DNA of 64,000 nucleotides from NCBI RefSeq assembly GCF_022965805.1, contig NC_133108.1:19604056-19668055 (forward strand), read 5' to 3'. Below the pieces are notes generated by a model, which saw nothing but the letters and a program-made list of their open reading frames with translations, searched no databases and was not told where the DNA came from. The stretch is from Primulina eburnea (taxonomy: Eukaryota; Streptophyta; Magnoliopsida; Lamiales; Gesneriaceae). Of the stretch, positions 23,700 to 36,277 are shown piece by piece. A program made the translations under genes and the position numbers. How positions within the stretch are numbered: position 1 is the first letter of the stretch; each line of letters begins with the position of its first letter.

Positions 23700-25841
23700 T
23701 GAAAGGGATCGAATAAAGTGACCGAAAACTCAACGGAAGCTACAAAATTTTCGATTTTGAAGAAGAAAATTCGGCCACCATGTACTAGTGTAGCATATAC
23801 AAAAATCTCAACTTTCATGCATAGGGTGTTGAGAAAATTACCTATCAATCTTATAGATTGATGTAATGGCTCCAACTTAGTTGTCAAACAACTAAGCTCT
23901 TGATAGGAATGGCAATCTACAAGCTTCCTCCTCCTTGAATCTTTCCTTCAAATTAGGCCCACCACCAACTAGGTAGATCCCCTCACATTTCGCAATGTGA
24001 GGATTTTTCAAAGAGAAGATAATGTTTCCTCAACAAATTGAAGAACAAAAGAGAGAAAATTTTGAGAGAGTTTTTTAAGCAAGTTTCGGCCAAGGCTATG
24101 TTAGGGAGGAAGGAGAATGACTTAATTTCTTGTCTTGGTGTTGCAAAAAGCAAAAGTGAAAAAGTTGCATGCCATGCAATTTTTTATTCAAAAGTAATCT
24201 CCACCTCTTCACCTCCCAAACATGTATATTATATGGTTTTTAATCAAATTAAAAACCTTGGACTAAATTTTAATTATCTCAAACATATTTGAGACTAATT
24301 AAACATTACTTGAATTTACCGAAGTCCCACTAGTTAAATAATTATTTAAATTGAGCTCTACAAGACTCAATATAATATAATTAATTCAACACTTGAATTA
24401 ATTTAATTATTTGGACTCTACTAGGTCCACTAGTGTTTAATTAATTCAACACTTGAATTAATTTAATTTAGTCTATAATAATGTTTATGAAAATCACAAT
24501 TTTCAAATACATTATTCACTTGGCCAAATTTTAATTTAGGAACACTTCCAAAAATTAAAATTTACATTTCTCTCATAGAAGTCATACTTCTATTTTTCTT
24601 TACACTTATAAACTCATTTATAAGTTGTTCAACACATTGAACTATTTTCTCCTTTATAGAAGTCATACTTCTAATTTTCCTTACGCTTATAAACTCCTTT
24701 ATAAGCCGTTCAACACATTGAACTATTTTTACTTCTCAACGGGATCTAGAAAGCTAGTACTTGTGTGGCCCTCAATGGTTCATTGATACAACTAGCCGTG
24801 GGTTCACATCTCTATGTGATTCGGACTAAACATGTCCTTATATGAGCATACCCAATTGCTCCATTCTTATTTATCAACACCTTGATAATAAGAACGTCAG
24901 AACTCAAGTCTGATAGTACCCAACCAATCATGTTAAACGCCTAGCAGCATCGCTTACATGATTCCCTAGGTATCAAATGATAGTGCCTGCAAGAACCATT
25001 CTATTATGGTTAGCGTACAGTACGGTCCCTTCAACTCATATATCCCGATCGATTCGACAACCATTGGTTTATCGAGAGTTGTCAATGAATCGATACTATG
25101 TGTCATGTCGTAGTTGCATCGATGGTGTAATCTATGAAACCCTTTCATAATTACCACCATACACTGGCCAGAGATTTCGATCTACATACACATGATAACA
25201 CATAGGATATCCATACCCGAAGGTAAGCGGTGAATCCCCGACTACAATGCATCGACTCCTATGTGTTTCGACAGAACACCCAACCTTGCCACCTAATGAC
25301 CCCATGAGAGTCGGTAAACAAGTCAAAGTGTAATTCTAGCACATAGAGTCTCAATGTTGTCCCGGGTCATAAGGACTAATTCTGTACAACCATAAACTAG
25401 GACATTTCCACTCGATAAGTGAGAACCACTTGGAAAGTCCTTTTATGGAGGGTTGTTCAGTGCACTCTACAAGGAGCACCTATCTGCATGCTCGGACATC
25501 ACAATGTCCCCTACCAATGAAACATGGTACTCACATCGCAGATACTAGTCTCTAACTCGAGCGGCCTATATCCTTCTTAGTGGCGGCTGAATCGACTAGG
25601 AACCGTTTAGAATATACAGTATTACAAATATGAGTTTCATGATACTCATCATATGAGCATCTCATATTCTTTCTACTATTTGTATATTCAAGGGCTTTAT
25701 CTATGCAACTAGCATGGGTATACAGATAAAGATGTGCCAAAGTAATAATTTCAAATATTATTAAAATAAAGATTGCTTATACATAGAGTTTCATTGTGAA
25801 CACTCGGCCAACACTTGGCTCGACGGGCACCTACTCTAACA
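23700..25841 (-). repeat. 5' LTR of copia element C (2142 bp)
   Basis: The sister copy of 16477-18627. It differs by about 15 substitutions and a few short indels; for example, it lacks several bases in the AAAATGTGAGG segment near 24000. TGTTAGAG start at 25841 on the minus strand. Confidence 0.93.
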
Positions 25842-25846
25842 AACAG

Positions 25847-26125
25847 GTGGGGCTGGATCAGGGTCAAGAAGAGGATGATAGAATATTAGATAGCGTGGAG
25901 ATCCGGGCTTCGAAGCAACATAGGATTCAGCACTGATATGTAGTTGAACCTAGTTGAAATCTTGTAGATAACACAAGATTTATATGTTCATGTTTAATAT
26001 GTAATTTGAGTAAATTACATTACGTTTCCGCTTTGTATTTTAAAAAAAAATTTAGACCTTGTTTTATAATTGATTAATTAGTCCCAATGATGATTAAGAT
26101 AATGATTAGCGTCCGGGTCCCCACA
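25847..26125 (+). repeat. 3' LTR of element A, second part
   Basis: Resumes after C and its TSD (25842-25846). It is colinear with 2216-2496 of the 5' LTR and ends TCCCCACA. It is followed by ACATT (26126-26130), the target duplication of A in Z's leader. Confidence 0.94.
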
Positions 26126-26137
26126 ACATTGTAGAGT

Positions 26138-29100
26138 ATGCCTCCTAAGAGGAAAGCCGTAGAGGGTGAGGATAGTTCTTCCTCTAGAGTTGTCGACGAG
26201 TTCGGCATGTTGCTTAAAGAGCAGGCCAAAGTCCATAGTGAGCAGATTCAGCAGCTGCTTCGATTGCAAGGATCAGGTCAGGGTAGAGGCCAAGTGAGAG
26301 GCCAAGTAGCTCAGGCAGTTGGCACTGATGCCATCTTTTCTGCTTTTAAGAGGATGGATCCGCCAGAGTATGCAGGGAGCACTGATCCGTTAGTTGCTGT
26401 AGAGTGTATCAAAGCGCTTGAAGCTATCTTCGATCATCTCCAGTACGAAGACAAAGACAGGATCAGCTGTGCAGTATTCATGTTGGTAAAAGCTGCACAT
26501 ATCTGGTGGAATGCCACTAAGGTTGGTGTCGATGTTTCAGCTTTGAAGTGGTCAGAGTTCACTGATTTGTTCTATGACAAGTACTTTCCCGACGCACTCC
26601 GAGCTAGGAAGGTGACTGAGTTTCTGGAGCTTCGACAGGGGAGCTTGAACGTTGATGAGTACATTCTCAAGTTTGAGGAGGGTTGTTTATTTGCTCCGTA
26701 AATTGCTTCGAACGACAAAGACAAAGGCTCTCACTTCATTCGAGGCCTTAGAGCAGAGATCCGGAGGGATATCAACATGTCCAAAGCTGCGACTTTGAAG
26801 GAGATTGTGTCCAAGGCATTGTTGGCCGAGCAAGACGAGAAGGACATCTCTTGAGAGAGGCAGGAGAGGAATCAAGCTAGTGTTCAGAGAGGCCAGGGCT
26901 CGAATCAGAGTCCTAGACCACCGTCAGTCCCAGTTGATCCCGAGAAGCCTTTGTGTCCTAAGTGCAGCAGACATCACCGAGGAGAGTGCAGATTTGGCAC
27001 TCATTCTTGTTATCGTTGTGGCACGGCAGGCCACATTGCCAGAGATTGTCCCAGGGGAGCGAGCAAGGATAGAGTGCAGGGTCGTATCTTTTCGATGACC
27101 AAGGAAGGTGATGGCATTAAGGGAGGAGTTCTCGCCAGTGCAGGTACTTCGCTGGTCCTTCCTTTTATTTCTTGTCTTGAGGCTGAGAAGTTGATGTGTA
27201 GAGGTTGTGATGTATTTCTGGCTTCGATTGTGGACGTGGATAGAATGATTAAGTTGAATATTGATGATATTGATGTTGTGAGGGAGTTTGCTGATGTGTT
27301 TGAAGATGATGTGCCGGGTTTGCCGCCGGATAGAGATGTTGAGTTTGTGATTGATCTAGCTCCAGGTACGGTTCCTATTTCTAAGGCTCCGTATTGGATG
27401 GCCCCTACCGAGATGAAGTAGTTGAAGACGCAGTTGCAGGATCTTTTGGACAAGGGTTTTATTCGTCCGAGTTCTTCAACTTGGGGAGCTCCGGTTCTTT
27501 TCGTTAAGAAGAAAGATGGGTCTTTGCGGTTGTGTATCGACTATAGGGAGCTCAACAAAGTGACGATCAAGAACAAGTATCTGTTGCCACGGATTGACGA
27601 TCTATTTGACCAACTTCAGGGTGCCACTGTATTTTCAAAGATTGATCTTCGGTCTGGCTACTATCAGTTGAAGGTTAGGGAGTCTGATATCCCTAAGACA
27701 GCGTTCCGGACCAGGTACGGTCATTATGAGTTTGTTGTGATGTCTTTTGGTCTGACCAATGCTCCTTCAGTTTTCATGGATCTGATGAACCGTGTGTTCA
27801 AGCTTTTTTTGGATAGCTTTGTCATTGTCTTCATCGACGACATCTTGATTTATTCCAAGACCAGAGAGCTTCATGCAGAGCATCTTAGAGTTGTTCTCCG
27901 ATTGTTGAGGGAGAAGAGGTTGTTTGCCAAGTTGAAGAAGTGTGAGTTTTGGTTGGATCGGATTTCTTTTCTAGGCCATGTTGTTTCGAAAGATGGCATA
28001 GCTGTTGATCCAGTGAAGATAGAGGCAGTCCAGAAGTGGCCTATTCCTACTACTGTTTCTGAGGCACGCAGTTTCCTTGGTTTGGCGGGTTATTATCGTC
28101 GTTTCATTTCAGATTTCTCCAAGATTGCCTTGCCATTGACCAATTTGACGAGGAAGACTGTGAAGTTCGAGTGGTCCATTGATTGCCAGAGTGCATTTCA
28201 AGAGTTGAAGGATAAGTTGACGACAGCTCCTGTTCTTTCATTGCCAAGTGGTTCAGAGGATTTCGTTGTGTATACCGATGCGTCGAAGAAGGGTCTCGGT
28301 GCAGTGCTGATGCAGCGAGGTAAGGTTATTGCCTATGCTTCTCGCCAGTTGAAAGACTATGAGAAGAATTATCCGACGCACGATTTGGAGCTGGCAGCTG
28401 TGGTTTTCGCCTTGAAGATTTGGAGACATTATTTGTATGGCGAAAAGTGTGAGATCTTCACGGACCACAAGAGTTTGAAGTATCTGTTTTCCCAGAAAGA
28501 GCTCAATATGCGGCAGAGGAGGTAGTTAGAGCTTGTCAAAGATTATGATGTGACTATCAGTTACCATCCAGGGAAGGCGAACGTTGTGGCTGATGCTTTG
28601 AGCCGTAAGTCGAGTTCTTCTTTGAGTTCTTTGATTCAGAGACCTTTGCTGATGGACTTGCAGAGAGAGGAGATTTCTTTGGTAGTTCCGGGGACCATTG
28701 CTCGCTTTTCAGCGTTGGTTATTCGGGCTACTTTGACGGACAGGATCCGTAGAGAGCAAGCTACTGATTTGCAGTTGTTAGAGTTGAGAGCTAGAGCAGA
28801 GGAGAGAGGTAACTCAGAGTTTGCGTTGAATGGTGATGGTTTGGTGACTTTCAGAGGCCGTATTTGTGTTCCCGTTGGTGATGATATTCGGCAAGACGTC
28901 TTGACAGAGGCTCATACCGCGCCATATTCGATACATCCAGGCAGCACCAAGATGTATCAGGATCTTCGTCGACTTTACTGGTGGCCAGGTATGCAGAAAG
29001 ATATTGCTATGTTTATCTCTCAGTGCCTAACTTGTCAGCAGGTGAAGATTGAGCACCAGAGACCTGCTGGGACATTGCTATCTTTGCCGATTCCTCAGTG

Positions 29101-30162
29101 GAAGTGGGAGCATATTACGATGGATTTCGTGACTGGTCTTCCCAAGACGCAGAAAGGTTTCAATTCCATTTGGGTTATTGTTGATCGATTGACCAAGTCA
29201 GCGCACTTTCTTCCAGTCAAGACGACGTATTCCATGAACCAGTATGCCGAGGATTACATAGCAGAGATTGTTAGACTTCACGGTGTCCCTGTGTCGATTG
29301 TGTCTGATCGTGACCCTAGATTTACCTCAGAGTTTGGAAGAGTTTGCACAGAGATATGGGTTCGCGGTTAGCTTTCAGTACAGCTTATCACCCTCAGAGC
29401 GACGGTCAGTCAGAGAGAGTCATTCAGATTCTGGAGGATATGCTCAGAGCTTGTACTATTGATTATTCTGGTAGCTGGGATTCCAAATTGCCTCTTGTGG
29501 AGTTCACGTACAACAATAGCTACCAAGCGACGATTGGGATGGCACTGTATGAAGCACTTTATGGTAGGAAGTGTAGATCTCCCTTGTATTGGGATGAGGT
29601 TGGTGAGAGGAAGATGTTGGGACCAGAGTTGGTCCAACAGACAGCCGATGTTGTTGCTGTTATCCGTGAGAGGATGAAGAATGCGCAGTCGAGACAGAAG
29701 AGCTATGCGGATGTTCGTCGAAGACCGTTGCAGTTTGAGGTTGGCGACCATGTGTTCTTGAAGATTGCACCTCTCAAGGGTGTGATGCGATTTGGCAGGA
29801 AGGGTAAGTTGAGTCCGAGATTTATTGGCCCCTTTGAGATTTTGGACAGAGTTGGTGATCGAGCCTACAGGTTAGCCCTACCGCCGGATCTTGACAGAGT
29901 CCACAATGTTTTTCCCGTATCGATGCTCAGGAAGTATATTGCGAATCCTTCCCATGTTCTTCGCCACGAGCCATTGGACTTGACGCCGAATTTGACGTAC
30001 CAAGAGATTCCGGTTCAGATTCTGGATCGCAAAGTTAAAGTTTTGAGGAACAAAGAGATCGGCATCGTTAAAGTCCTTTGGAGGAATCATTTGATCGAAG
30101 AGGCTACGTGGGAACCAGAGGATGAGATGAGAGAGAAGTATCCTGAGTTGTTCATGCAGTGA
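26138..30162 (+). pseudogene. gag-pol: Gag-Pol of element Z, broken, with the protease domain deleted in frame
   Basis: Starts [12 protein letters not shown]. Gag core runs to about 26830 and zinc knuckles lie near 26955-27050 ([12 protein letters not shown] and [14 protein letters not shown]). RT lies about 27400-27980 with FIDD near 27835, RNase H from about 28270 ([10 protein letters not shown]), and the integrase zinc region near 28915-29045. The core has DFVTGLP, SDRDPRF and GQSERV, and a chromodomain-like tail ends MREKYPELFMQ. Against copy M, about 0.41 kb between RIFSMTKEG and LASAGTSLV (near 27105-27135) is missing without a frameshift. This removes the whole aspartic protease. Other damage: stops at 26699, 26852, 27419 and 28523, and a 1-nt deletion near 29333. 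It cannot produce a working polyprotein. Confidence 0.92.
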
Positions 30163-30188
30163 CGTCAATTTCGAGGACGAAATTACTT

Positions 30189-30202
30189 TAAGGAGGGGAG
30201 AT
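30189..30202 (+). other. Polypurine tract of element Z
   Basis: TTAAGGAGGGGAGAT sits directly before the TGTAATAGCC LTR start. The minus-strand relatives have the same tract at 46032-46045 and 52362-52375. Confidence 0.85.
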
Positions 30203-31811
30203 TGTAATAGCCGAGCCCGGTGTACGGTATGGTTTAAGTTTTGTATGTTTATTTGGGTTATTTGATTAGATGTTTAGAGTTGTGTTTATGGGCCATAGTA
30301 TTGTTGGTTATTATTGTTATGAGGTGTAGTTGTTGTTGGTTGCGTTGTTTCAGTGTTTCGGATTGATTTTAGTTGCATGAGTGGTGTTCATTGCCGTGAC
30401 CAGAGTGCACCCGCGCTCATAGTAGGAGTGCCCCCGCGGTGTACTGTTCATAATTTTGTTGTTGGAGGGCCGTGGCATCACCGCACCCGCGGTAGTGTTG
30501 AGACCGCACCCGCGGCAGAGACCGCACCCGCGGTATTAGCAGCGCCGCACCCGCGGTCGTAGTGTTTCAGAATTTGGTGGTTTTTCCGTGAGCATGGCGC
30601 ACCCGCGGTGCTTTTTTGAGCGCACCCGCGGTCATGCATTATTGAGGTATGGGCGAGATATTTAGTACCTTTTTGGATAAGTTGACTTCATTTTCACCTT
30701 TCCCTTTCCTCTCAATCTCGTTTTTCTCTCTTAGAACAAGGGTTTCCTCTATTTTCTTTCATTTCCTATCTTCAATCCAAGCATTTAGTTGGAGTTTCGA
30801 GTTGAGATCGAAGTTCTTGGTTGCTCTAGGAAGCTAAGGTAAGCTTTTGGTTATGTTATTTCATGGTTTTGGAAGAGAGATGATTTGGGTTTGATGTATT
30901 TGTTGGTTTAATGGATTATTTGACTTGGATTCTTGGATTTTGAGTTGATGTTGGTGTTATTTATGGATTATTGTTGTAGGTGGTGTACCAAGAGTTAGAT
31001 TTAAGGTGTTATTGTGGTTTGTAAGTGGAATTTCATCCCTTGTGCTCACATGATTATATATGTATTGTGTTCAAAGGTTTTATTGTGTTATTCCCTTCAA
31101 TTGATTCTTGATTATGTATTGATTCCATTGCTATGTATATTGGGGACAATTTTATGTCTCATATTATTGAAAAGGGAATACAAAGAGTATAGACTTCAAA
31201 GTGATTGATTAAATGCAAAGAGAGAGTTTCAAATGTTTTATGGATTGATAGATACATAGTCAGAGATTGCATGCAATTAGTTGATCAACGACCATAGGCT
31301 TATATCCCTCAGAGTTATCGGTTTATATTGATTGGGATACGAGCACCACAGACAGAGTTACTATTGATATCAATCCAACCAGAGTAAAGAGAAATACCAT
31401 CTCATTGTTATTGCTATTGCTATGATATTCATGTTTCAGAGTTGATGGTATTTAATGATTTCAAAGCTATGTTTTACAGAGTATGATATGTTCATTGTTA
31501 TGTAAGAGTTCCACTTGCTGAGTTTTGTACTCATTTCAGTTATTTTCATGTGATTCAGATAAGAGCGACGGGCCAGGACGTTGACTGTGGATTGAGGTCA
31601 TATGCATACGAAGATTGGAAGGAAGTAGTTTGTTTTGCAAACAATATTTTGTACATGATCATGAAAATGATGTTTTGTATTTTGATGTATCATTTAGTTG
31701 ATCATGTTGATACTTTTGATGATATTTGGAATTGTATTTTGAAACTCCTTCCATTTGTAAGAAAATTTTAAATTCAGCTGTATTTTAATTGTAACGGGTC
31801 AAGGTGTCACA
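30203..31811 (+). repeat. 3' LTR of element Z (1609 bp)
   Basis: TGTAATAGCC start and GTGTCACA end. U3 carries a motif array (30403-30632). The last 328 bp match the window's left edge. I see no coding sequence. Confidence 0.93.
30403..30632 (+). promoter_or_regulatory. GC-rich motif array in LTR of element Z
   Basis: Eight copies of the ACCGCACCCGCGGT family. The first two are AGTGC variants, the last two are GGCGC and AGCGC variants. No clear TATAAA follows; only a weak GATATTTA lies near 30656. The array is the same type as in A, B, D and N, although the surrounding LTR sequence is of a different family. Confidence 0.65.
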
Positions 31812-32682
31812 CAATACATATACATCATGTGAGCACAAGGGATGAAATTCCACTTACAACCACTAGAAACCTTGAATCTAACTCCTTGGGTGAAATCCTA
31901 CAACAATAATCTACAAATAATACCATCGTCAACTCAATAATCAAGAACCCATGCCCATTAATCCATAAATCCAACAAATACAACAAACTCATATCATCTC
32001 TCTTCCAAAACCAATAAATAATACAACCAAAAGCTTACCTTAGCTTCTTAGAGCAACCAAGAACCTCGATCTCAACTCGAAAATCCAACTAGAAGCTTGA
32101 ATCAAAGATGGGAAGTGAAAGAAATGAGGGAAAACCCTTGTCTCCAAGAGAGAATTCGAAAATTGAGAGGAAAGAAATGGGGAAAAGTGAAGTCAACTCA
32201 CCCAAAAAGCACTTCAAATCTCGACCATACTACTACTGTTCATCACCGCGGGTGCGCTCCACCAAGCACCGTGGGTGCGCTGAGCTCACGGCCTCCAATC
32301 CAAAAATCCATGCTCGACGACCGCGGGTGCGGTCCTGAAATTACCGCGGGTGCGGTACTAACATCACCGCGGGTGCGGTGAAGCTACGGGAAAAACACCA
32401 AAATCCAACAATTAAGACCGCGGGTGCGGTCCTTACACTGAGCGCGGGTGCGGTCTGGTCACGGCCAAGACAAAATCTAAGGCAACTAAAATCGAACCGA
32501 AACGCTGAAACGACGCAACTACCAACAACTAAAAATATCAACCACACCTCAAGACAAAATAACCCACAATACTATGGCCCATAATCACAACTCTTAACAT
32601 CACAACTAAACTTAAACTTAATCAATAAATCTATAACATACGAAAAATTAAACCGTACCGTTCACCAGGCTCGGCTATTACA
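31812..32682 (-). repeat. Element Y: partial minus-strand LTR of the Z/H family, interrupted by Z
   Basis: Reverse complement of the first about 870 bp of an H-type LTR. The minus-strand start TGTAATAGCCGAGCC is at 32682, and it is closest to H at 41516-42400. It carries seven or so motif copies (32245-32454), again reading ACCGCACCCGCGGT in LTR sense. The rest of this LTR must lie left of the window because Z inserted into it. It borders D's 3' LTR at 32683. Confidence 0.88.
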
Positions 32683-33566
32683 CATATCATTGACATCACA
32701 ATATAATCAAAATCATATCTGAATCTGATCAATATCAATTTCATGATGTTTCGACAGTATAACAACACAATCTTGATATTCCATCAATCTCAACATCACA
32801 GATATCATACCAGAACTCATAATCAATACTGATATAACTCACAATCTCAATGATAACACAAATCTGATATCGAATCTCCGTCAATATCTTTTAAAAATCA
32901 TAACAATTGCATAAACAGTCTGTTCTTTAATCTGACTTCAATTCTACAATGTCTACGGTAGTAGAAACACCATATCTGAATCATATGCGATTCTAGCAAC
33001 ATCATATTTTCAAAACATCTCAAAACGTAATAAAACTTATGTCCTTGTGTAGCTCGAGTCAAGAGGAACTCAAAACTGAAGTCGGATTTGAATTCTGATG
33101 GACTAATCTTTCACAATCGCAAATCTAAAAGGCGTAAGGAAGTCTTCTCTCAACAGCTCGGCCCTTTTTCTTAAATTCTGAGGAATTACGTGTAATTCTT
33201 CTATATATGTATATGCATGCAATTCATAAAACGTGGCATCATTTTTCAAGCTACACGCATGACCGCGGGTGCGGTAGTGCAAGGAGCGCGGGTGCGCTAA
33301 TGCTTCGGCACCAATTCGATTTTCTAAAATCTTCGACCGCGGGTGCGCTACATACAAGACCGCGGGTGCGGTGTCACTACCGCGGGTGCGGTCCCTCTTG
33401 CACCGCGGGTGCGGTACTTTCCTGAGCGCGGGTGCGGTCTTGTCTCAAATAAAAACTCTTATTTTCTCATGTCTTTTCTACCCTCATTACATGTCATGCA
33501 TTCTCATATCTCTGGGTATCATATTAATGAAGGTTAACCATATCAACAAGAATCTCGGGCATTACA
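32683..33566 (-). repeat. 3' LTR of element D, 5' portion only
   Basis: Minus-strand start TGTAATGCCCGAG at 33566. Motif array at 33262-33438. It lacks a 51-bp stretch that the 5' LTR has between two motif copies (39474-39525 region), an exact motif-to-motif length change. A TATATA box lies beside the array, as in the 5' LTR. Confidence 0.9.
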
Positions 33567-36277
33567 TTTCTCCTTCTCTTAGATCTGAGTTCATCCTCGA
33601 ACTCATAAGTAATCAATTCAGATATATCAGGAGAAGTGTATAATAGAGTTTAAATCAAACTCATCTCAATGAATCCGTTCTGAAATCTTTTTCTTATATC
33701 AACCACTGATTTCAAATCTGGAATAAAACTTCATGAAGTATACTATCATAATACTTCTTAAACTAACTCTGACAGAGTCAATCTTGCCATGTTGGTTATA
33801 CAACATCCGTATAAACCAATCACAGTTCATAACAAACAATACCAGTAGTTGGTATCCAATCTGTTTATCCCAATCAAGGACATATACAGTCTTCATCTTC
33901 AAGTAACAATCGTCATCATCCGACGTTGGTTTCTTCAATCTGTTCATTCTGAAATATCTTCATCTTCCTTCGAATTTTCTTCAAAAGAAATCTGTAGTAT
34001 TCTCTGTATACTGTCTTGTCTATAACTATCTCATTACCCATCGGATAAGCTGATAGCTATTGTCACGCAGTGATAATAAGTCATATCAATTAGTGCTAAC
34101 ATCTAGCACTCTATAATTCTACCAAAATCTTCCAATATCTGGATAATACATTCTGACTGTCTGTCAATCTGTGACAAATCCAAAAAAAAGCTCATGGTAT
34201 ACTCTGTCACAAATACAAACTCAAGCAAAATCAATCAAAATCAAAATCTGATATACCCTATTTCTGTATTCTAATTGTTTTGACCATTTCTCGGACATCG
34301 ATCTTTGTCATTTGGTCATGTTTGTAGGTTATCTGGTACAAACTATTCGATATAGATTGAACAATCTATCAATCACAATCATATCATATTATAATCTGGA
34401 AAGTATTACAATGATCTTATTACGAAATCCATCGAAAGATACTCCCCATGTCTATTCAGGAATATACAATTCTGTAATAAATCTTCTGATTTCTATCTTT
34501 CTGTCTTTTCTGTTAGCGATTCAGACATATCAGTACAATTTCTGCCAACATTTCAATACAATTTCTGTCATAACTGATCTCATCTGTCGATATCACAACT
34601 ATCTGTTCGAATAATATACATTTTCATCATCAGACTGAAAACTGAATCCACTACGGTGCATTTCTGACCCTATCTGTGATTTCAAATCCGAACTACTGAC
34701 ATAAACAAATCAGTTAATAACATAAATTAAAGAAGAAGTACCTACCTGGTATTCTGTTCTGACTGTCGATATCAAATTATGTTGACAATTCTGAAACATT
34801 CTGATATCACAAGATAATTATTCTTATACGGTACAAATCACATATCTGTTACTCTGCTCGATGTTCTGCTCTAATTATCACATTCATGTTCTGAACATTC
34901 TGATCACATTTCTGAACTGTTGTAATTCTCGAATTCAGCTCCGATTCGGTTTGAACTGTATATAATCTCAACGGTTATAATAATCTGTTTCAAACACTGA
35001 TTCAAAATAACAGTAATATGAAATCAGAGACAAAATATCAATATCTTATACAGATCTAGTGAGTTCAGTGAACTCTTAAAATAATGGTTTCTGGTAATTA
35101 TCTTCATGTCATTCTGATCAACTGTTATATCTCATCTGTAAATCAAATATGCTTCCCAAAACAATATAAAATATCTCAAATACTGATTTAGAATAATAAC
35201 AATATTTAGCAGATATAAAGCAACAGTCGAATAAAATAATCTACCAAATCAGACAAAATACATTTCTGACATTTCTGAACTTTCTGATATCGGTATTATT
35301 ATCAGCCCTAGATTATTATCTCAACTGTATCAACATCAATCCGTATACTAACTTCAGATATCGCATACTCTGTATACAATCTGTTTCAAGCAGAATTCTT
35401 ATCTGAATAATTTCTGTATACAATCATCACAGTTCTCAGAATAGTTAATACACTCTTTAGATATTCGATTCGATCAATCGAATGCTGCAATTATATCAAA
35501 ATCTCATAGATATAACAGGCATAGAATCATCAGAACATCTCTGAATATACTGAAATATGCCAAAGAGCAACACTAACTCAGATGTGTCGGTACTCTTCTA
35601 CTGATCTTTCAATTCTTTCAATTTATTCTGTATTATTCTGTACATTCAATATTATTCTATACTGAATTCTAAAACAACAATCAGTATCTGATCTAAATTC
35701 AATTCTGAAATCTATCTTTCTCATATGAAGCAAATCTAAAATCTTATCTGACAACATCAGCCAATTCGCACATCATTGGCAAATCTGCCAATGCTAGGTT
35801 CGATTTCAGTACATCTACTGAATACATAAGGATACCATCTGTTCCTTTCTGTAAAAATCGAGTCATAGACAATCTAAATATCACAGGAATTCCAAATCTA
35901 GAATAATTACTGTGACATCTCTAGTCATCAACCATATCTGGTCTGAATCTTGTATTCTCCTGAAAGGAATCTATAATAATTCTGTACTTGTTCAGCATAT
36001 TAACATCAATAATGCGGTCAAATCAGAAACACAAGTACGTCAAAATCTAACTCAATCTCAGTCTCATCTAACTGTAGTATACAATATATCACAGAAATCT
36101 CTAAGATCAATCTTTCTTTCTCACAAGGTAAGAGTATCAATACTACAGTAAATACAGGCCCAACAGGTATCACATATATCAATGCAATTCAATCAAAGAT
36201 CATCGTAGAGAATGCATTAGTATATATCAATACATATGCAATCTAATCATAAAAGAATAGTACCTGTCACTATATCA
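33567..36277 (-). pseudogene. pol: Decayed pol region of element D
   Basis: No long open frame. Minus-strand traces include an LALADLP-like segment near 35785, the integrase-linker region near 34690-34770 that also survives in A, and integrase C-terminal traces near 33900. Reverse transcriptase and integrase catalytic motifs are not recognisable by eye. AT-rich sequence with many TCTGA/TCAGA words is typical of this element's internal region. I cannot say whether decay began before insertion. Confidence 0.7.

Larger units (their letters stand above)
16477..25841 (-). mobile_element. Element C: Ty1/copia retrotransposon with internal integrase deletion
   Basis: Flanked by AACAG (16472-16476, 25842-25846). 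On the minus strand it reads 5' LTR (25841-23700), PBS (23697-23685), a long leader (about 1.8 kb), gag (about 21910-21038), pol pseudogene (21037-18642) and 3' LTR (18627-16477). The order is copia-like, with RT and RNase H after integrase. LTR divergence is about 15 substitutions in 2.1 kb plus small indels by eye (about 0.7%), the lowest in the window, as expected for an insertion into A's LTR. I cannot fix the copia clade; the RT and RNase H resemble Tork-type elements (low confidence). Confidence 0.94.
455..26125 (+). mobile_element. Element A: Tekay-like Ty3/gypsy with intact gag and decayed pol, carrying nested B and C
   Basis: It begins TGTAAGGCCC and ends GGTCCCCACA, flanked by the 5-bp duplication ACATT (450-454 and 26126-26130). 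Parts: 5' LTR 455-2496, PBS 2502-2513, gag 2780-3889, pol remnant 3890-5700, element B (5715-14398), internal tail and PPT (14404-14697), 3' LTR 14698-16476 continued at 25847-26125 after element C. Without the insertions the internal region is about 3.5 kb, against 4.9 kb in B. The missing length is mostly reverse transcriptase and RNase H. With gag kept and pol lost, A looks like a non-autonomous member that would need enzymes from a B-like relative (inference). Confidence 0.93.
1..31811 (+). mobile_element. Element Z: Ty3/gypsy chromovirus (Tekay-like), degenerate, 5' end outside window
   Basis: The parts in order are the end of the 5' LTR (1-328), PBS (334-345), leader (346-454), an interruption by element A (455-26125 plus its TSD), the remaining leader (26131-26137), gag-pol pseudogene (26138-30162), PPT (30189-30202) and 3' LTR (30203-31811). 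The uninterrupted leader of element H at 43255-43280 reads across the point where A sits, which supports the reconstruction. The 5' LTR piece aligns without gaps to 31484-31811 with about 7 differences in 328 bp (by eye). Z lies inside a minus-strand LTR (Y). The right-hand target duplication would be CAATA at 31812-31816; the left one is outside the window. Confidence 0.88.
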
